Shown in pieces: positions 24,001 through 34,123 of a stretch of 64,000 nt of DNA. This DNA is from Platycnemis pennipes (lineage: Eukaryota > Arthropoda > Insecta > Odonata > Platycnemididae). Numbering within the stretch: the stretch's first letter is position 1; each line of letters opens with the position of its first letter. The notes beneath the pieces were generated by a model. The model saw only the letters and a program-made list of their open reading frames with translations. It was not told the origin of the DNA and did not search any database. The stretch covers positions 121,267,544 to 121,331,543 of the forward strand of contig OW121852.1 of the NCBI GenBank assembly GCA_933228895.1. The letters run 5' to 3'. A program made the position numbers and the translations under genes.

Positions 24001-24690
24001 GTGTTTGAATAAAATAACAAAATTCAAGGTTGCTCATTTGATATAATTTTGAATCTTGAGTTTTATGATACTTGCTCACTTTACTGTGATCTGAATTTGG
24101 ATGTGAAGTTGGTACATGTATTTGAATGGGAGATGAAAGTGTTTATCTTAAGTTTGGATATTTAATTGATTCAACTGAGAAATGCATTTGCTCACAATTA
24201 ACTTTAATAATTTGATATATTCTTCCCGACTTGAGTTATTGGGAATAAACTATTGACTACTAGATTTTACAGAACTAGATGGTTAGTTTGAAATCAAGAC
24301 TATTGAGAATAATTTTAGGTTCTCGCAAAATATTTAGAAATTTTTCGGCATACTTCTGAGTTCTCATGGTAGTTATCACGTTTGTATGCCATTAAGGGCA
24401 CGGTAGATATCAGTTTTTATCGAATTAAGTCGTCTGTCTTGAAATTATCAACGATATCGTCAAATGTTTTCATGTTCATTGCAGTGTGAATTATTTTACA
24501 AATGTAACTATTCTTGTAAGAATATATGTCAGTTATAGAGTTTTACCTTCGCCTTCCTATTTATAATATTTGTGTGGAAACAGCATTTAGTTGTTGGGCG
24601 ACTTTGGAAAAATTAAGGATATTTCTGGGCCCTTGATATTTGACACAAAGACCACGGCCATCTTAGCTACCAACTTTCTTGGTTTCCAAT
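24001..24690. other. Gene-free background
   Basis: AT-rich, with no supported feature. Confidence 0.55.
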
Positions 24691-25465
24691 GAGTTGCGGC
24701 TCACCGCTTGTTTATTTTTTCCTCGCTCATTTCTCTCTTGTCTCCCTGCATGACAACCCACAATACTCTGACTCTGCTGCTCCCTTCGGCATCCCCGCAC
24801 CCCGAGCATCCCCTTCCCCTCTGTGAAAAACCAACCCCCACCCATCACGTCATATTACACCTTTAATTAAGATCTTTTCCTACTTTTGATGACTTGAGCT
24901 TTTCCAGTCACCCGCCTCACTAATCCCTCTCCGCGCTTTCCTGCCCCCACCTCCCACTCACCGCCCCCGCACCCCTCCGCTCCCCGCAACTCCTCTTTTT
25001 TTCGACCCTCTTTCACCCCCATCGTCTGTGTTCTCTTCCGGCGATCCCTTAACCCGCCTCCGGTCTGAGAGGGACTAAACTGCCCCATCGATCGGTTTTC
25101 CCCACTGTACACGCGCTCTCCTATCCTGCCACACAAACACTAGGCTGCCCTCACTCACACCAGACACGTATACCACATTAGCGAACACACCGTGACCGAC
25201 AAGCTCGACCCTTCCTCTCAACCATTCGCTTCTCTCTCTCTCACCCCTCCACCCCCCGACGCCAGCAGCCCCTTCGTCTTCCCTCTTTTTCCTCTTCACT
25301 GCCACCGAGAGCGAGGGGATGGCGCCGCTCTAACACACCCGCGCCTCGGCTGCGGGGATCACACGGTCGCCGCGCCCGCAGGCGCCGGCCCCCACTCATG
25401 AATGGGCGGTGCGAGGGAGCGGCCTTCGGGCGGGAGTCGTGTACAACGGTGGCCAGAGCCACTGT
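24691..25465. other. C-rich tract ending in a short CpG-rich patch
   Basis: C/T-rich low-complexity DNA (24700-25060) passes into more balanced GC-rich DNA with CpG at 25300-25440 (GCGCCTCGGCTGCGGGGATC, GGTCGCCGCGCCCGCAGGCG). The open frames (up to 89 codons minus, 69 plus) are compositional. The last 150 bases could be a small promoter or regulatory island. Confidence 0.45.
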
Positions 25466-27390
25466 CCTCCGGAATATGTAGTGTTTATGAGCTAAAGTTG
25501 GACTTTATGATCATTTTGACCAATGGTCATCAATTTCTTCGTTCGATCTTTCATCATTAGACCAAAAAACTTTCGGATTTTGCCATGCCTTGTCTGATAA
25601 AAACCTGACGTGGACCATGCTGGTCACTTCTTCAAGGGAATGAATGCCTGATGCCGATGTTTCTCTGTATTTATTTATTGGTGGTTAAGTAGAAGAGGTG
25701 GAAGGGAGCCTTCTCTACCATTCTAAGATCAGCAGAGTGAGTTTTCATCCATGGAAGTTCTGATATTGTGCATTTTCACTGGAAAAATCTTGTAGGTTTT
25801 TGCGACAAGTTCGCGATCCTTGAATTTGTGAATCCTAAGATTGATATGAAAGTGCTCTCCACTCCATTATCTTATCTGCTACTATCTTCATGAAATACTT
25901 AATTCACCTCTTTCATATATTCACTATTTGCTTCAAACTATATCTCATGAGACCTTCCTTTGCCCTTCTTCCCAACCATTTTTCCCTACGACTGTGTTCA
26001 TGAGACCACGGAGTATCTATCAAAATATAACCAAGAGGGTTATTTGGTCTTCGTTTAAGGCTTTCAATCAGGTGGCATTTCCCTTCAAGTAGTTTCTCGC
26101 TATTCACTTAGTCTATTTGATAGCCATCCTAAGTAGCACCACATTTCAAATACTTCTATTTCTGTCTTTTCTTCTGCTGCTGCTGTGCATTCTTACCTGC
26201 CAAAAAGTTGCATGCTTCTTACGTATGCTCTAGTGAAGCATTTCCGAACTTCTTACCTTTTGCTTTCTGCTGTAAGGAGCCTATTCCTTTTGTTTCTGGT
26301 TTGTTACTTGTCTTCCTCTCACCACGTAGAATTTCTCATTTTTGCTCATGTTACCATCATTATATTGCTTTTAATTTTTCACAGCTTAGTTTCGGTTTCC
26401 ACAGAGTGTTCCCACTCTGTTCCCTTTGAATTTTTAATGGCTTATTTTCTTCAATATTCCTCTTCAGATAATGATATTTTTATTTCTCCATTATAATCCA
26501 AAATACCTATTCTTTTCCTTGATACTTCCATCACGTTGCTAGTATCCCATCGCCAATTTTTATTTGTGTCATTGATTCACTGTGCTTCCTATTATCTGCC
26601 TCTAACTTACTCATAGCTTAATCGTTTGTCTTCAACTCAGTTTATCGATTACGGGATTAGAAAATTTCCTAAGTGACAAATGAGTGTAGAGGTTGCCCAC
26701 GAAATTCTACTCTGACCGGCCGATTATCGCTAACTCATTTGTATATAAACGATTGAAGGAATGATTTGTGCGGTATTTGGTCAATTATTATTGTGTTATA
26801 CCTATTTAGGCATGTTTTTATCGCATAATATATTTAAATACTGATTTGGTGACATATTCTTTCGAAATGTTAGAGCTCCAGTCAGCTACAGTATACCTAT
26901 GATTCCGTTATCCTTTGCTCTCTGTTGGCTTTCATTATGACCTACCTAAAGATTGAAAATTAACATAGTACTTTATGAAGTAGGTTCTTTTGTGAAACTT
27001 TACTTGTGGATCATTTTTGATAGTAGTGTAAAAATATTTTTTTCAGAGCTTTTTTACTATGAAGGCGGCTTCTGGCTTACTTCACTTGAAAATTTTCCAC
27101 CTAGGGATCTGTACTTACTAATTGTCCCACCATAGCCTCGAAAGGTTTTCGGCTTTAATATTGCTGAAAATTCTATAACTTGGAAATTTTTGGTCTAGGT
27201 CTGGCTGGAAGGAGGGGCAAGGGAAGTTTGAAATCAAGTGCAATCAATCAATCTTTCTTATCTTGAGGCTTCCTTATTTGGACAGAATGTGGTCATTGTG
27301 CTTGAATGTTTGCTGCTTGGAATTCAGCTTGGTTTCTTTGATATAATCTTAATCGCCAATGATGTCACTTCGTGAGAAGCCAGTAACTCT
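25466..27390. other. Gene-free background
   Basis: AT-rich. Frames at 26185-26496 (103 codons) and 26953-27135 are Leu/Phe/Ser-rich by T-rich composition and show no domain. Confidence 0.55.
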
Positions 27391-27616
27391 AAAGGCCGTT
27401 TCACACGGTACAAATATTTGTTCAATTTCTTATATAATCGCTTGTATTAGAAAATTGTACCGTGTAAAGCGGCAAATTGTGTGAACGTTTGTGCTAATGT
27501 CTGAATGACTGAACGGAAAATATAAACTGTTCTTATTCCATTCAGACAAACATAAAATTTGGTTCATTTTCATGCATTCGTTTAAACAATAAAATATACC
27601 GTGTAAAACAGCCTTA
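27391..27616. mobile_element. MITE with about 20-bp terminal inverted repeats
   Basis: The left end AAAGGCCGTTTCACACGGTA (27391-27410) and the inverse of the right end TACCGTGTAAAACAGCCTTA (27597-27616) match at 17 of 20 positions. The 226-bp body is AT-rich and non-coding. TAA on the left and TTA on the right may be remnants of a 3-bp duplication. It is a typical non-autonomous DNA transposon; the superfamily is not certain. Confidence 0.7.
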
Positions 27617-28332
27617 AAGATGAGTCATAATATGTGGGAATATATTCGTTTGGAATAATGGTGTTGCAATAGAATGTGAGGTTTATGTATCACACAATAC
27701 CCACAAAACGCAATAGAGGGGCAGAAATTGACTATATTGAATGTAACAAGATAAGATTGTTGCTATTAGGGGAGGCAACCATCAACTAGGGTCATTCGTG
27801 TCGTAAAGGATAGCATTATTTCGGAGAAATTAAGAGGAAGGAACAATTTTAGGGAGTGGAGTGAGAATGGAGAGAAATCCATCATCAGGAATAGCGAGTA
27901 TTTAACGAACACCGCTAAGGGGAATTGTGGAGGAGTGGTGCAAAGCAGAGGAGAAAGAAAGTGTGAGAAAAATGAGGAATATCTCGTTTGAAGTATAACA
28001 TTGAGACGAAAAGAATTATGTTGGTATGTAGAATTTAGGTGAAAGATGAATCAATAATTGAACTGTGTCCAACGGATGTTGAATATAATAGCTAGTAATG
28101 GAACGTGAAAAGAATTTGTATTAAACTAGTTACAAGGAGAACTTGATTCATGAGAGTTGAAATCCAATATTTGTTTCATATTTTATGAGGGATATTGATA
28201 AAGTGAGTACAATGATTTTCGCTGAAACTAATAAAGAATTATAGCATAATTCAGTTGAATGTTATCCTCTGATCATTGTTAAATAAATGTTAAACAATTT
28301 TAAGTGGCAGATAGATGCTTGTTTCTCATGTC
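27617..28332. other. Gene-free background
   Basis: AT-rich, nothing recognised. Confidence 0.55.
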
Positions 28333-28343
28333 ACTCCAAGTTT

Positions 28344-28600
28344 CACTCACTCAGTGATTCAACCCGAAGGTTGGTTTGGATAGGTGAGGGTAGAGCTTAC
28401 CCTGGACTAAGCCACAGGCGTGTGAATTTCACACATTCAGGGTAGGGGGGCCAGTTCCTTTCCCTTGGCCACCTCGCACTCCGAGGAGTTTTCGTACAGG
28501 GGCGTCCAAAGGCTTCACCCGGATTCAAACCCGGGACCCTTCGATCAGTAGCCAAGCGCTCTACCCACTAGGCAACCACGCTCCCAAAGTTTAATAGTCA
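28344..28600 (-). mobile_element. SINE family A, well-preserved copy with TSD
   Basis: Read on the minus strand, the head (about 28585-28510) is tRNA-like. It has an A-box region TTGCCTAGTGGGTAGAGCGC and a B box GGGTTTGAATCC, the internal RNA polymerase III promoter. Then come a TTTGGACGCCCC linker, a GGGAAAGGAACTGGCC block, GTGTGAAATTCACACGCC, and the 3' end CTTCGGGTTGAATCACTGAG followed by a GAGT-type tail. ACTCCAAGTTT flanks it on both sides (28333-28343 and 28601-28611) as a perfect 11-bp direct repeat, the mark of LINE-driven insertion. Mobilisation by a LINE in trans is family knowledge; the partner is unknown. Confidence 0.85.
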
Positions 28601-28611
28601 ACTCCAAGTTT

Positions 28612-30470
28612 AACAGGCATAAAATTGACCACAAAATGTCTAATTCTATCCACGCTAAGAGCAAAGAGTTATAAAAACTAATATTAATTTCGAGTGTTAG
28701 GCGAAAATGAAAAATGAGTGACTTAAAAAGTTATCTACTGATGATGTTAATAGCTGTGTTAAAACTCTCAAACCAGTGAAAAGGATCGTTATTCATGATG
28801 CTTAATTGCAAAAAAGGAGGCGTTGGTTTCAGGATTTCTTAAAGTATGCATTATCTTAAATCTTTCGTTGAACGCATCTGTAAATATCTTGCATTAATTA
28901 TTTACTCAACCATGGGGTGTATTCGAATATTACCTTAGGAAAAAAGGAAATGTATTATGTTCCGTGATGAGATTACCTCTGCTACGCTTGAATGTGTCCC
29001 TTTTGTGGAGAAACTGGGTTGTTAAAAGAAACTGAAACGCTTCTGATTTGCATTCTCTGAAACTTTGGAAATTCATTCGTATTTGTTAAAAGTAGGGAAA
29101 GCACATACAGCGTTCTTGTGTAACGTTGCCTTTCCGTTTATTTTTGGGCTAACTATGGTTAAATATTAACGGATGGATGTTAATCCATTGTAAAATATTG
29201 TTTCTTCATAGTGTAGCAACTCTTTGTGAACATCAGTTAAGAAATGCCGCGCTGCAAGCTGCAAATGGGTACATTATTCTTCTTATTATTTGTAAACAGG
29301 AAAGCGATTTCTAAAAACTCCAGTGTTCCTCTATCTCTTCCTCAGGTCAAACTTTAGGTAGGTGAAGAGTGGGTATAATGGCAAGTCCTTATTCATATTC
29401 TACGCACAAGTTTCACTTTTGACAGATATTTCACCGGATTGCGGGTGTAGTATTCGCTTGAAGCAGTGACTCTTCAAAGCTGCGTTGGGCTGGAAAATAC
29501 TGAATTATTAGGGATGTTGGTATAAAATTATGGACATTAAGTGTATCACGAGGGAAGGTAGAGGATCCAAGAGTAAATGAGAATCATTGTGTGGGGTATA
29601 TGTGCATATAAGCGAAAAGAATGGTTACCGGTGGCCCGAAATAGAGAGGAAAATTTAGGATAAGATAAAGTAGCGACCCTCTAAATCCCCGATAGTATTA
29701 GCTGAACATTTAATATCATGATTACATACTCTAATATCTAGTAGTATCCTAAAATTACCAGTAAATTTCTTGTATCTCCTTTTGCGGTGAAGGTGATTTT
29801 CGTAGTTGACTCTCATTTTCAGCAAACATTAGTAACATGATTTCTGACATGATGTCAGTTTTAAGGTTTTTTTTTAAAGCTTGAACCTACTTTTAAATTA
29901 CGTACACTCGATAATCTCTTATTCAAAATGCAAAACCTTTTCATTGAACCAATCGAATAGTTCCCACGTTAGATGCCCTTGGAAGTTAACTGTATCTTTT
30001 TGAACGAACTTCCAAAGTAACAGCTGAAGTCTTTAGTCGCCATGGTAACCTGTTCGAAGTTCCTCGGGATTCTACTCAAACTTGCCCCTACCTCTTTTTT
30101 TACGACGGTCCATTGTACCTTGCGAAATGTCCCTCTGTTATGCCGCACTCTTCATGAGTCTTTTATACCTTCAGAGAGACAGCATTCACAACTACCCCAC
30201 TATCCTCTACTGCTTTCTCTCTCAAATAGACTAATAAAAATAAAAGTAATAATCGCGAGAGAAACGCAGATCGCCCGGAGACACCCGTCGATGTCCTGAT
30301 CACCAGAAGAGAATCCGCGCCACTTGGAAATGGTAGAGTTTTATATGGTTTCTTGCCCGATGGATGGCACGGATAAACTCGGTCTTTCCTGCCCCACGGA
30401 TTTTTCTCTCCTCTCCGTTGCTTCGGACGCCTGATGGAGAAAGTTCGACACCCAAGACCATTGCCTTCCA
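28612..30470. other. Gene-free background
   Basis: AT-rich. Frames near 30042-30471 are short and domainless. Confidence 0.5.
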
Positions 30471-31080
30471 ATTTAAATATCTTTTTTTACGCTCCTCCTC
30501 CCTCCCGTTTCCCGTCCACTTTGTGTCAACGCGGAATTTATGTTTATTATTCCAACACGGCATTCCCTTTTTCCGTCGCTATCTCATTCTTGCTTTTTTG
30601 CGCATTTACCTTTATGATCAGCTCTTGAGAAAGAGAGAGAGGGGGGGGGGATGGACTTTTCTCTCTATCCTTTGCTCAATCTGCTTGCACTGCTCGTTTT
30701 TCTCTCTCTCTTATTTTATTTAGAAAAAAATATGTCTCCTTTCCTCCTCGACGCCCTAGGCCACCTTCCCTCGTAAAACGCGTTCGGTTTTATTAATTAG
30801 TATCGAAATCGTCCGTCCAGTCCAGGACGAGGGAGTCCGCTTGGCTATCCCATCTCCACTGTTCCTTCCCCCCTCCGAGAAAGAGAAAAACTGCAATAAT
30901 TTTAATTCTTGCGTACATCTCGTTTTCCGGTCTGGTGGGTCGGAATGGCTTTCGACCATCGTCAGGTTGCTCGCTTTTCTTCTCAATCCCTCGTCTTCCT
31001 CTCTCCTTCCCCATCTCCCCGCTCCACTCGCTCCCTCTGTCAGTCGGATGTCTCTCGGCAAATGCGTGTCGCTTTGATTT
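30470..31080. repeat. Pyrimidine-rich stretch with short simple repeats
   Basis: C/T-rich with CTCCTCC words. A purine interruption at about 30627-30650 (AGAGAGAGAG then a run of ten G) and a CT-rich run follow. Mirror frames of up to 124 codons are compositional. Confidence 0.45.
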
Positions 31081-31870
31081 GGCTTGCTCGTTCGTGGCGT
31101 TTGGTATGCGATAGCGTCTGCCGACTCCATTACCCTGTCGTTATTATCCTATCCTCGACCGGAGTGAATTTTTTTCGTCCGCTTCTGCGAAGTGAAGCGA
31201 CGAATCAAATCTATGTATACTTCAATGAGTATATATGTACATCCCAGTACTTGAGCTGATGAATGCTTTTATTTTTCCTCAATCGGTCCCGCACCCTGTT
31301 CTCCGCCTTCATTGTTGTTCCCTAATATTTTTGTCAATGTAACTCTTCCTTTCTTTTACATTTCTTTAGACAACTTTGGTGATTCCATGAAAAAAAATCC
31401 ATGTGTAATATTGTAATCCGGTCAACATTCCGTGTGCAACAGGATACACCTGTTGTTACTCATGAAGAACCATGCATTGATACTAGCATGCATACTCATG
31501 CATTGATGATTTGCTCCAAAATGGCTTCTTTGACCACGTCAGAGATTCTCTAGAATTTCCGGAGGCGAAATGTTTGCCGTAGCAACATTTTGTTATGCCC
31601 GAGAGAGCCGTTTTATCCCTCGTGACGCTTAAATTTGCGCTCAAACATGAGGCTGACGTGTCGTCCCTCTCAAATCCTGTCCACCGTACAAAGTACATCC
31701 GACCCTTGCCTTTGACTCGACGCATGCAGTCAGGTGCACGCTCGTTCCCTAGCACGCATTATGTGACTAACATCGGATCGGCGCAATCAAGAACACGTTT
31801 TTCTACTCCAGTGCACAGGAGTTGGGGAAAATTTGGGTCATGAAGTGATGAAATGTTAATTCAGCGGCAG
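31081..31870. other. Gene-free, balanced-composition sequence
   Basis: No repeat or exon recognised. Frames at 31483-31843 lack motifs. Confidence 0.45.
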
Positions 31871-31965
31871 GAGGAAGGAAGGGGGGTTTGGGGAGTGGGG
31901 GAGAACTTGGAGGGGGGGTAGGAACAATGGAATGGAAGGGAGGGAAAGGGGGGGGGTGGCAATAT
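31871..31965 (+). other. G-rich block with quadruplex potential
   Basis: The plus strand has many G runs within 95 bases (GGAAGGGGGGTTTGGGGAG, GTGGGGG, GGAGGGGGGG, GGGAGGG, GGGGGGGGG). It is immediately followed by a C-rich run (31978-32003). Together these make a purine-to-pyrimidine switch that could also pair as an imperfect hairpin. Confidence 0.5.
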
Positions 31966-32640
31966 GTGGTCATTCACCCTCCCTCCCGCCTCCTCCCCCG
32001 CCCGCAATCACTCGGCATTCCTCATTCCCGCATGCGAATAGGTCGCGCCACCGCCGGGTTAAATATAAGTTGGGTAATTGCCGCACTTTGGTCATCTGCT
32101 CCGTAGGAGGGGAAGAAGACTCGCCCCCTTGGTGCCGTTGTTTATTTGCCCGTGCCTGGGCCAGCCAGAACACCTTTCAACCCCCGCCGATCTCCTTTCT
32201 CCGACTCCCGGTATTTTTAATGACCTGAGGGAAGGAGAGAGGCGGAGGCAGGAAAGATGCTAGTCTGGGTTATGTTCCTTGCGGGTGACCGTTGATTTCT
32301 TAAACAATTTATTTCTCCTCTCTCGGACGCGGCTTGGTCGCGAGCGTCGCAATTAATTATTCCAGAATGGAGTGCCTGCGTGAGTGAGTTGGTCATGGTG
32401 GCGGGGGGGTTAGGGCTAAATCAGGCGTTTGTTAACTTTCGAGCCTTTTATTTCTCCGCAACAGGCCCGTTGCTTCTTATTGGGGCTTGGGCATTGCATC
32501 CGGGAGGTCCTTCTTGCTGTGTATGCGTGAGGAGGTTTGATGGATGGCGGCTCGCGACGAAAATAGCCACCGTTGCAAAAAAGGAACGATACCTGCCGAC
32601 CTCTTCACCTCTTGCGCTCGGCTAATTCTCACCGAGGACG
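31966..32640. other. GC-balanced patch with homeodomain-type sites
   Basis: Moderate GC and CpG content, with conserved-looking strings such as GGTCGCGAGCGTCGCAATTAATTATTCC at 32336-32363 read as separate words (CGCGAGCG, AATTAATTA). The open frames (up to 98 codons) are domainless. It is a candidate enhancer; this is inference from composition only. Confidence 0.25.
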
Positions 32641-33259
32641 AGTTTTGTTTTCGATTGCTTTTTGCGCGCAGTCACGCAGCCTTATGAGTTTGCAGGCTGT
32701 TTCGGTAGCAGAGGGCATCGTGGATAGCCATCTTTCAGGATAATTCCAGCTTGAAAGTTTCAGACACGTTTGTTGCGTTCTCATACCGTAACCAAATGAT
32801 TATAAAAATATGTATCATGCTGTTTGCTTAGGAAGTAATGCATGTCTCAGTAGTGCAAGGGATTAGTAGGAACATTGGGAGGATTCAATTATGGTTGAGA
32901 CTTGCTTAAAAACGTCTCCTGACGTCTTCCGATGTCTAGATTCCTTCTTTATTTGTCATAGTCGTTCGGTAAATTCTATTCTAAGCTTAGGTGTTCTCTA
33001 CCCTCCTTAGGTGTTTATCTTCGTTTTTTGCCTTAGGGTGTCAATTTAAAAGTTGTGGTTGTCCAGCAGCACGCCTCCGAGACTACATTTCTGTGGTTCT
33101 TAAAGTATTTCTAGTTCATTCATTTAATGGCCATACTTTGCATTCATGTGTCATTATCCTTTTGACGATGGCGTTGCATATTCTATTTTTTTTGCTTAAA
33201 AATCTGTCCATTCCACAGAATTCTATTTGTTAATCTTCTTCCCTGAATATTTCAGTCTT
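32641..33259. other. Gene-free background
   Basis: AT-rich, with no supported feature. Confidence 0.5.
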
Positions 33260-33545
33260 AAATAAAGTAAAGTAAATTTTATTGCTTTCGACAAAAATAA
33301 TACAAAATACCGAATTTATTACAATAAGAAAATAAGTAAGCTGGGTTGCCTCAAAGGAGAACCTGGGCTGAAGCAACCTTCATAATTGTATAATTCATCG
33401 ATAACGTTTCTATTTGACGGAACCTTAATGCGTTGATTAAGGTTCCGTCATCTGCAAATTTCACCCCTAGGTATTTATAGTGATCACTGCTCGTGATCTC
33501 ATCTTCTAAAACAAGGTTTAAAATAACAAGTCCAGGGTTTATTTA
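33260..33545 (-). pseudogene. Non-LTR retrotransposon fragment (RT motif plus 3' end)
   Basis: On the minus strand, 33533 to about 33437 reads in one frame through a motif typical of non-LTR reverse transcriptases just after the catalytic palm: EDEIT, then YKYLGVKFADDGT, the position of the family's usual YLGV-x-DG block. Reading toward lower coordinates, coding similarity is then lost and an AT-rich 3' region follows. It ends in AATAAAATTTACTTTACTTT (33280-33261), a tail of repeated TTTAC. The fragment is 5'-truncated and carries stops. The clade is not assignable from so little. Confidence 0.65.
33415..33450. repeat. Perfect 15-bp hairpin inside the LINE fragment
   Basis: TGACGGAACCTTAAT (33415-33429) and ATTAAGGTTCCGTCA (33436-33450) are exact inverse repeats around a 6-base loop, GCGTTG. 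One arm is the GAC-GGA-ACC of the RT motif. RT similarity ends at this hairpin, so it probably marks a rearrangement junction rather than a functional site. Confidence 0.75.
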
Positions 33546-33849
33546 TAGTATATTCTTAACAATAAATTTTAAGGTCTAGATTACAAATTTTGGGAAACCT
33601 TTCGACGTGTAATTTAAACTTCTTTCAATACTATATTTATGCAACACCATAAAGTTTTTAAACTACTTTGTTTCCTATATGGGAAACAATGTAATTCTGT
33701 TGCAGCACTTATTTGAAGAGACGCAATAGCCATATTGTGGTTGAACTTCTCTTTGAAGACATCACAGTGTAGATCGTAAATACGTGCATTTTTTATAGTC
33801 AATATGTAATTATTGACTCATGCGTTGTGATATATGGCTACGATCTTGT
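33546..33849. other. Gene-free background
   Basis: AT-rich. A 62-codon minus frame (33614-33802) shows no motif. Confidence 0.5.
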
Positions 33850-34123
33850 TTAAATGATACTTATAAAGATGTAAATTATTGACCACTATATTTTTATGTA
33901 GAATTGGTTTCTGGAGTAGTTTGGTTAAAAAATAATTTTTTTTTTCCTCTCTTTAAATTTTGATCCTAGACTGTAAAAATTAATGAAAATATAAAAACTT
34001 CAATTATGTATCAAATAGCCCTGATGATGCCGCAATAAAGAGGCGAAACGTCGGCTAAATTGGTGTTTTCTCATATATCGACCAAACTACTCCAGAAACC
34101 AATTCTACATTAAATGATACTTA
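33850..34123 (+). mobile_element. Small Penelope-like (hammerhead-bearing) element with TSD and inverted repeats
   Basis: The outer limits are a perfect 14-bp direct repeat, TTAAATGATACTTA (33850-33863 and 34110-34123), which reads as a target-site duplication. Inside lie perfect 30-bp inverted repeats (33896-33925 and 34081-34110) that include GGTTTCTGGAGTAGTTTGGT. Between them is a hammerhead-ribozyme-like core (34016-34057). Penelope-like retroelements carry type I hammerheads in their terminal repeats and insert with repeats in inverted arrangement and duplications of about this size. Those are known family traits. No reverse-transcriptase or GIY-YIG coding sequence is present, so this is a non-autonomous or terminal remnant. 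The name is inference; the TSD and inverted repeats are directly visible. Confidence 0.75.
34016..34057 (+). ncRNA. Hammerhead-ribozyme-like motif
   Basis: The layout is stem I TAGCC (34016-34020), catalytic box CTGATGA (34021-34027), a T, stem II GCC...GGC (34029-34031 with 34042-34044), GAAA (34045-34048), a minimal stem III region ACGT (34048-34051), cleavage nucleotide C (34052), then stem I GGCTA (34053-34057), which pairs exactly with TAGCC. The self-complementary ACGT suggests that, as reported for Penelope-type minimal hammerheads, cleavage would need a dimer. The T between CTGATGA and stem II departs from the canonical CTGATGAG and may lower or abolish activity. Confidence 0.6.

Noticed and set aside
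28510..28585. A functional tRNA gene on the minus strand
   Set aside because: A and B boxes are present, but the acceptor stem does not close and a SINE body follows directly, with flanking TSDs around the whole unit.
29844..29860. CTGACATGATGTCAG palindrome as an operator or element end
   Set aside because: Short, isolated and without flanking repeats; expected by chance in 64 kb.
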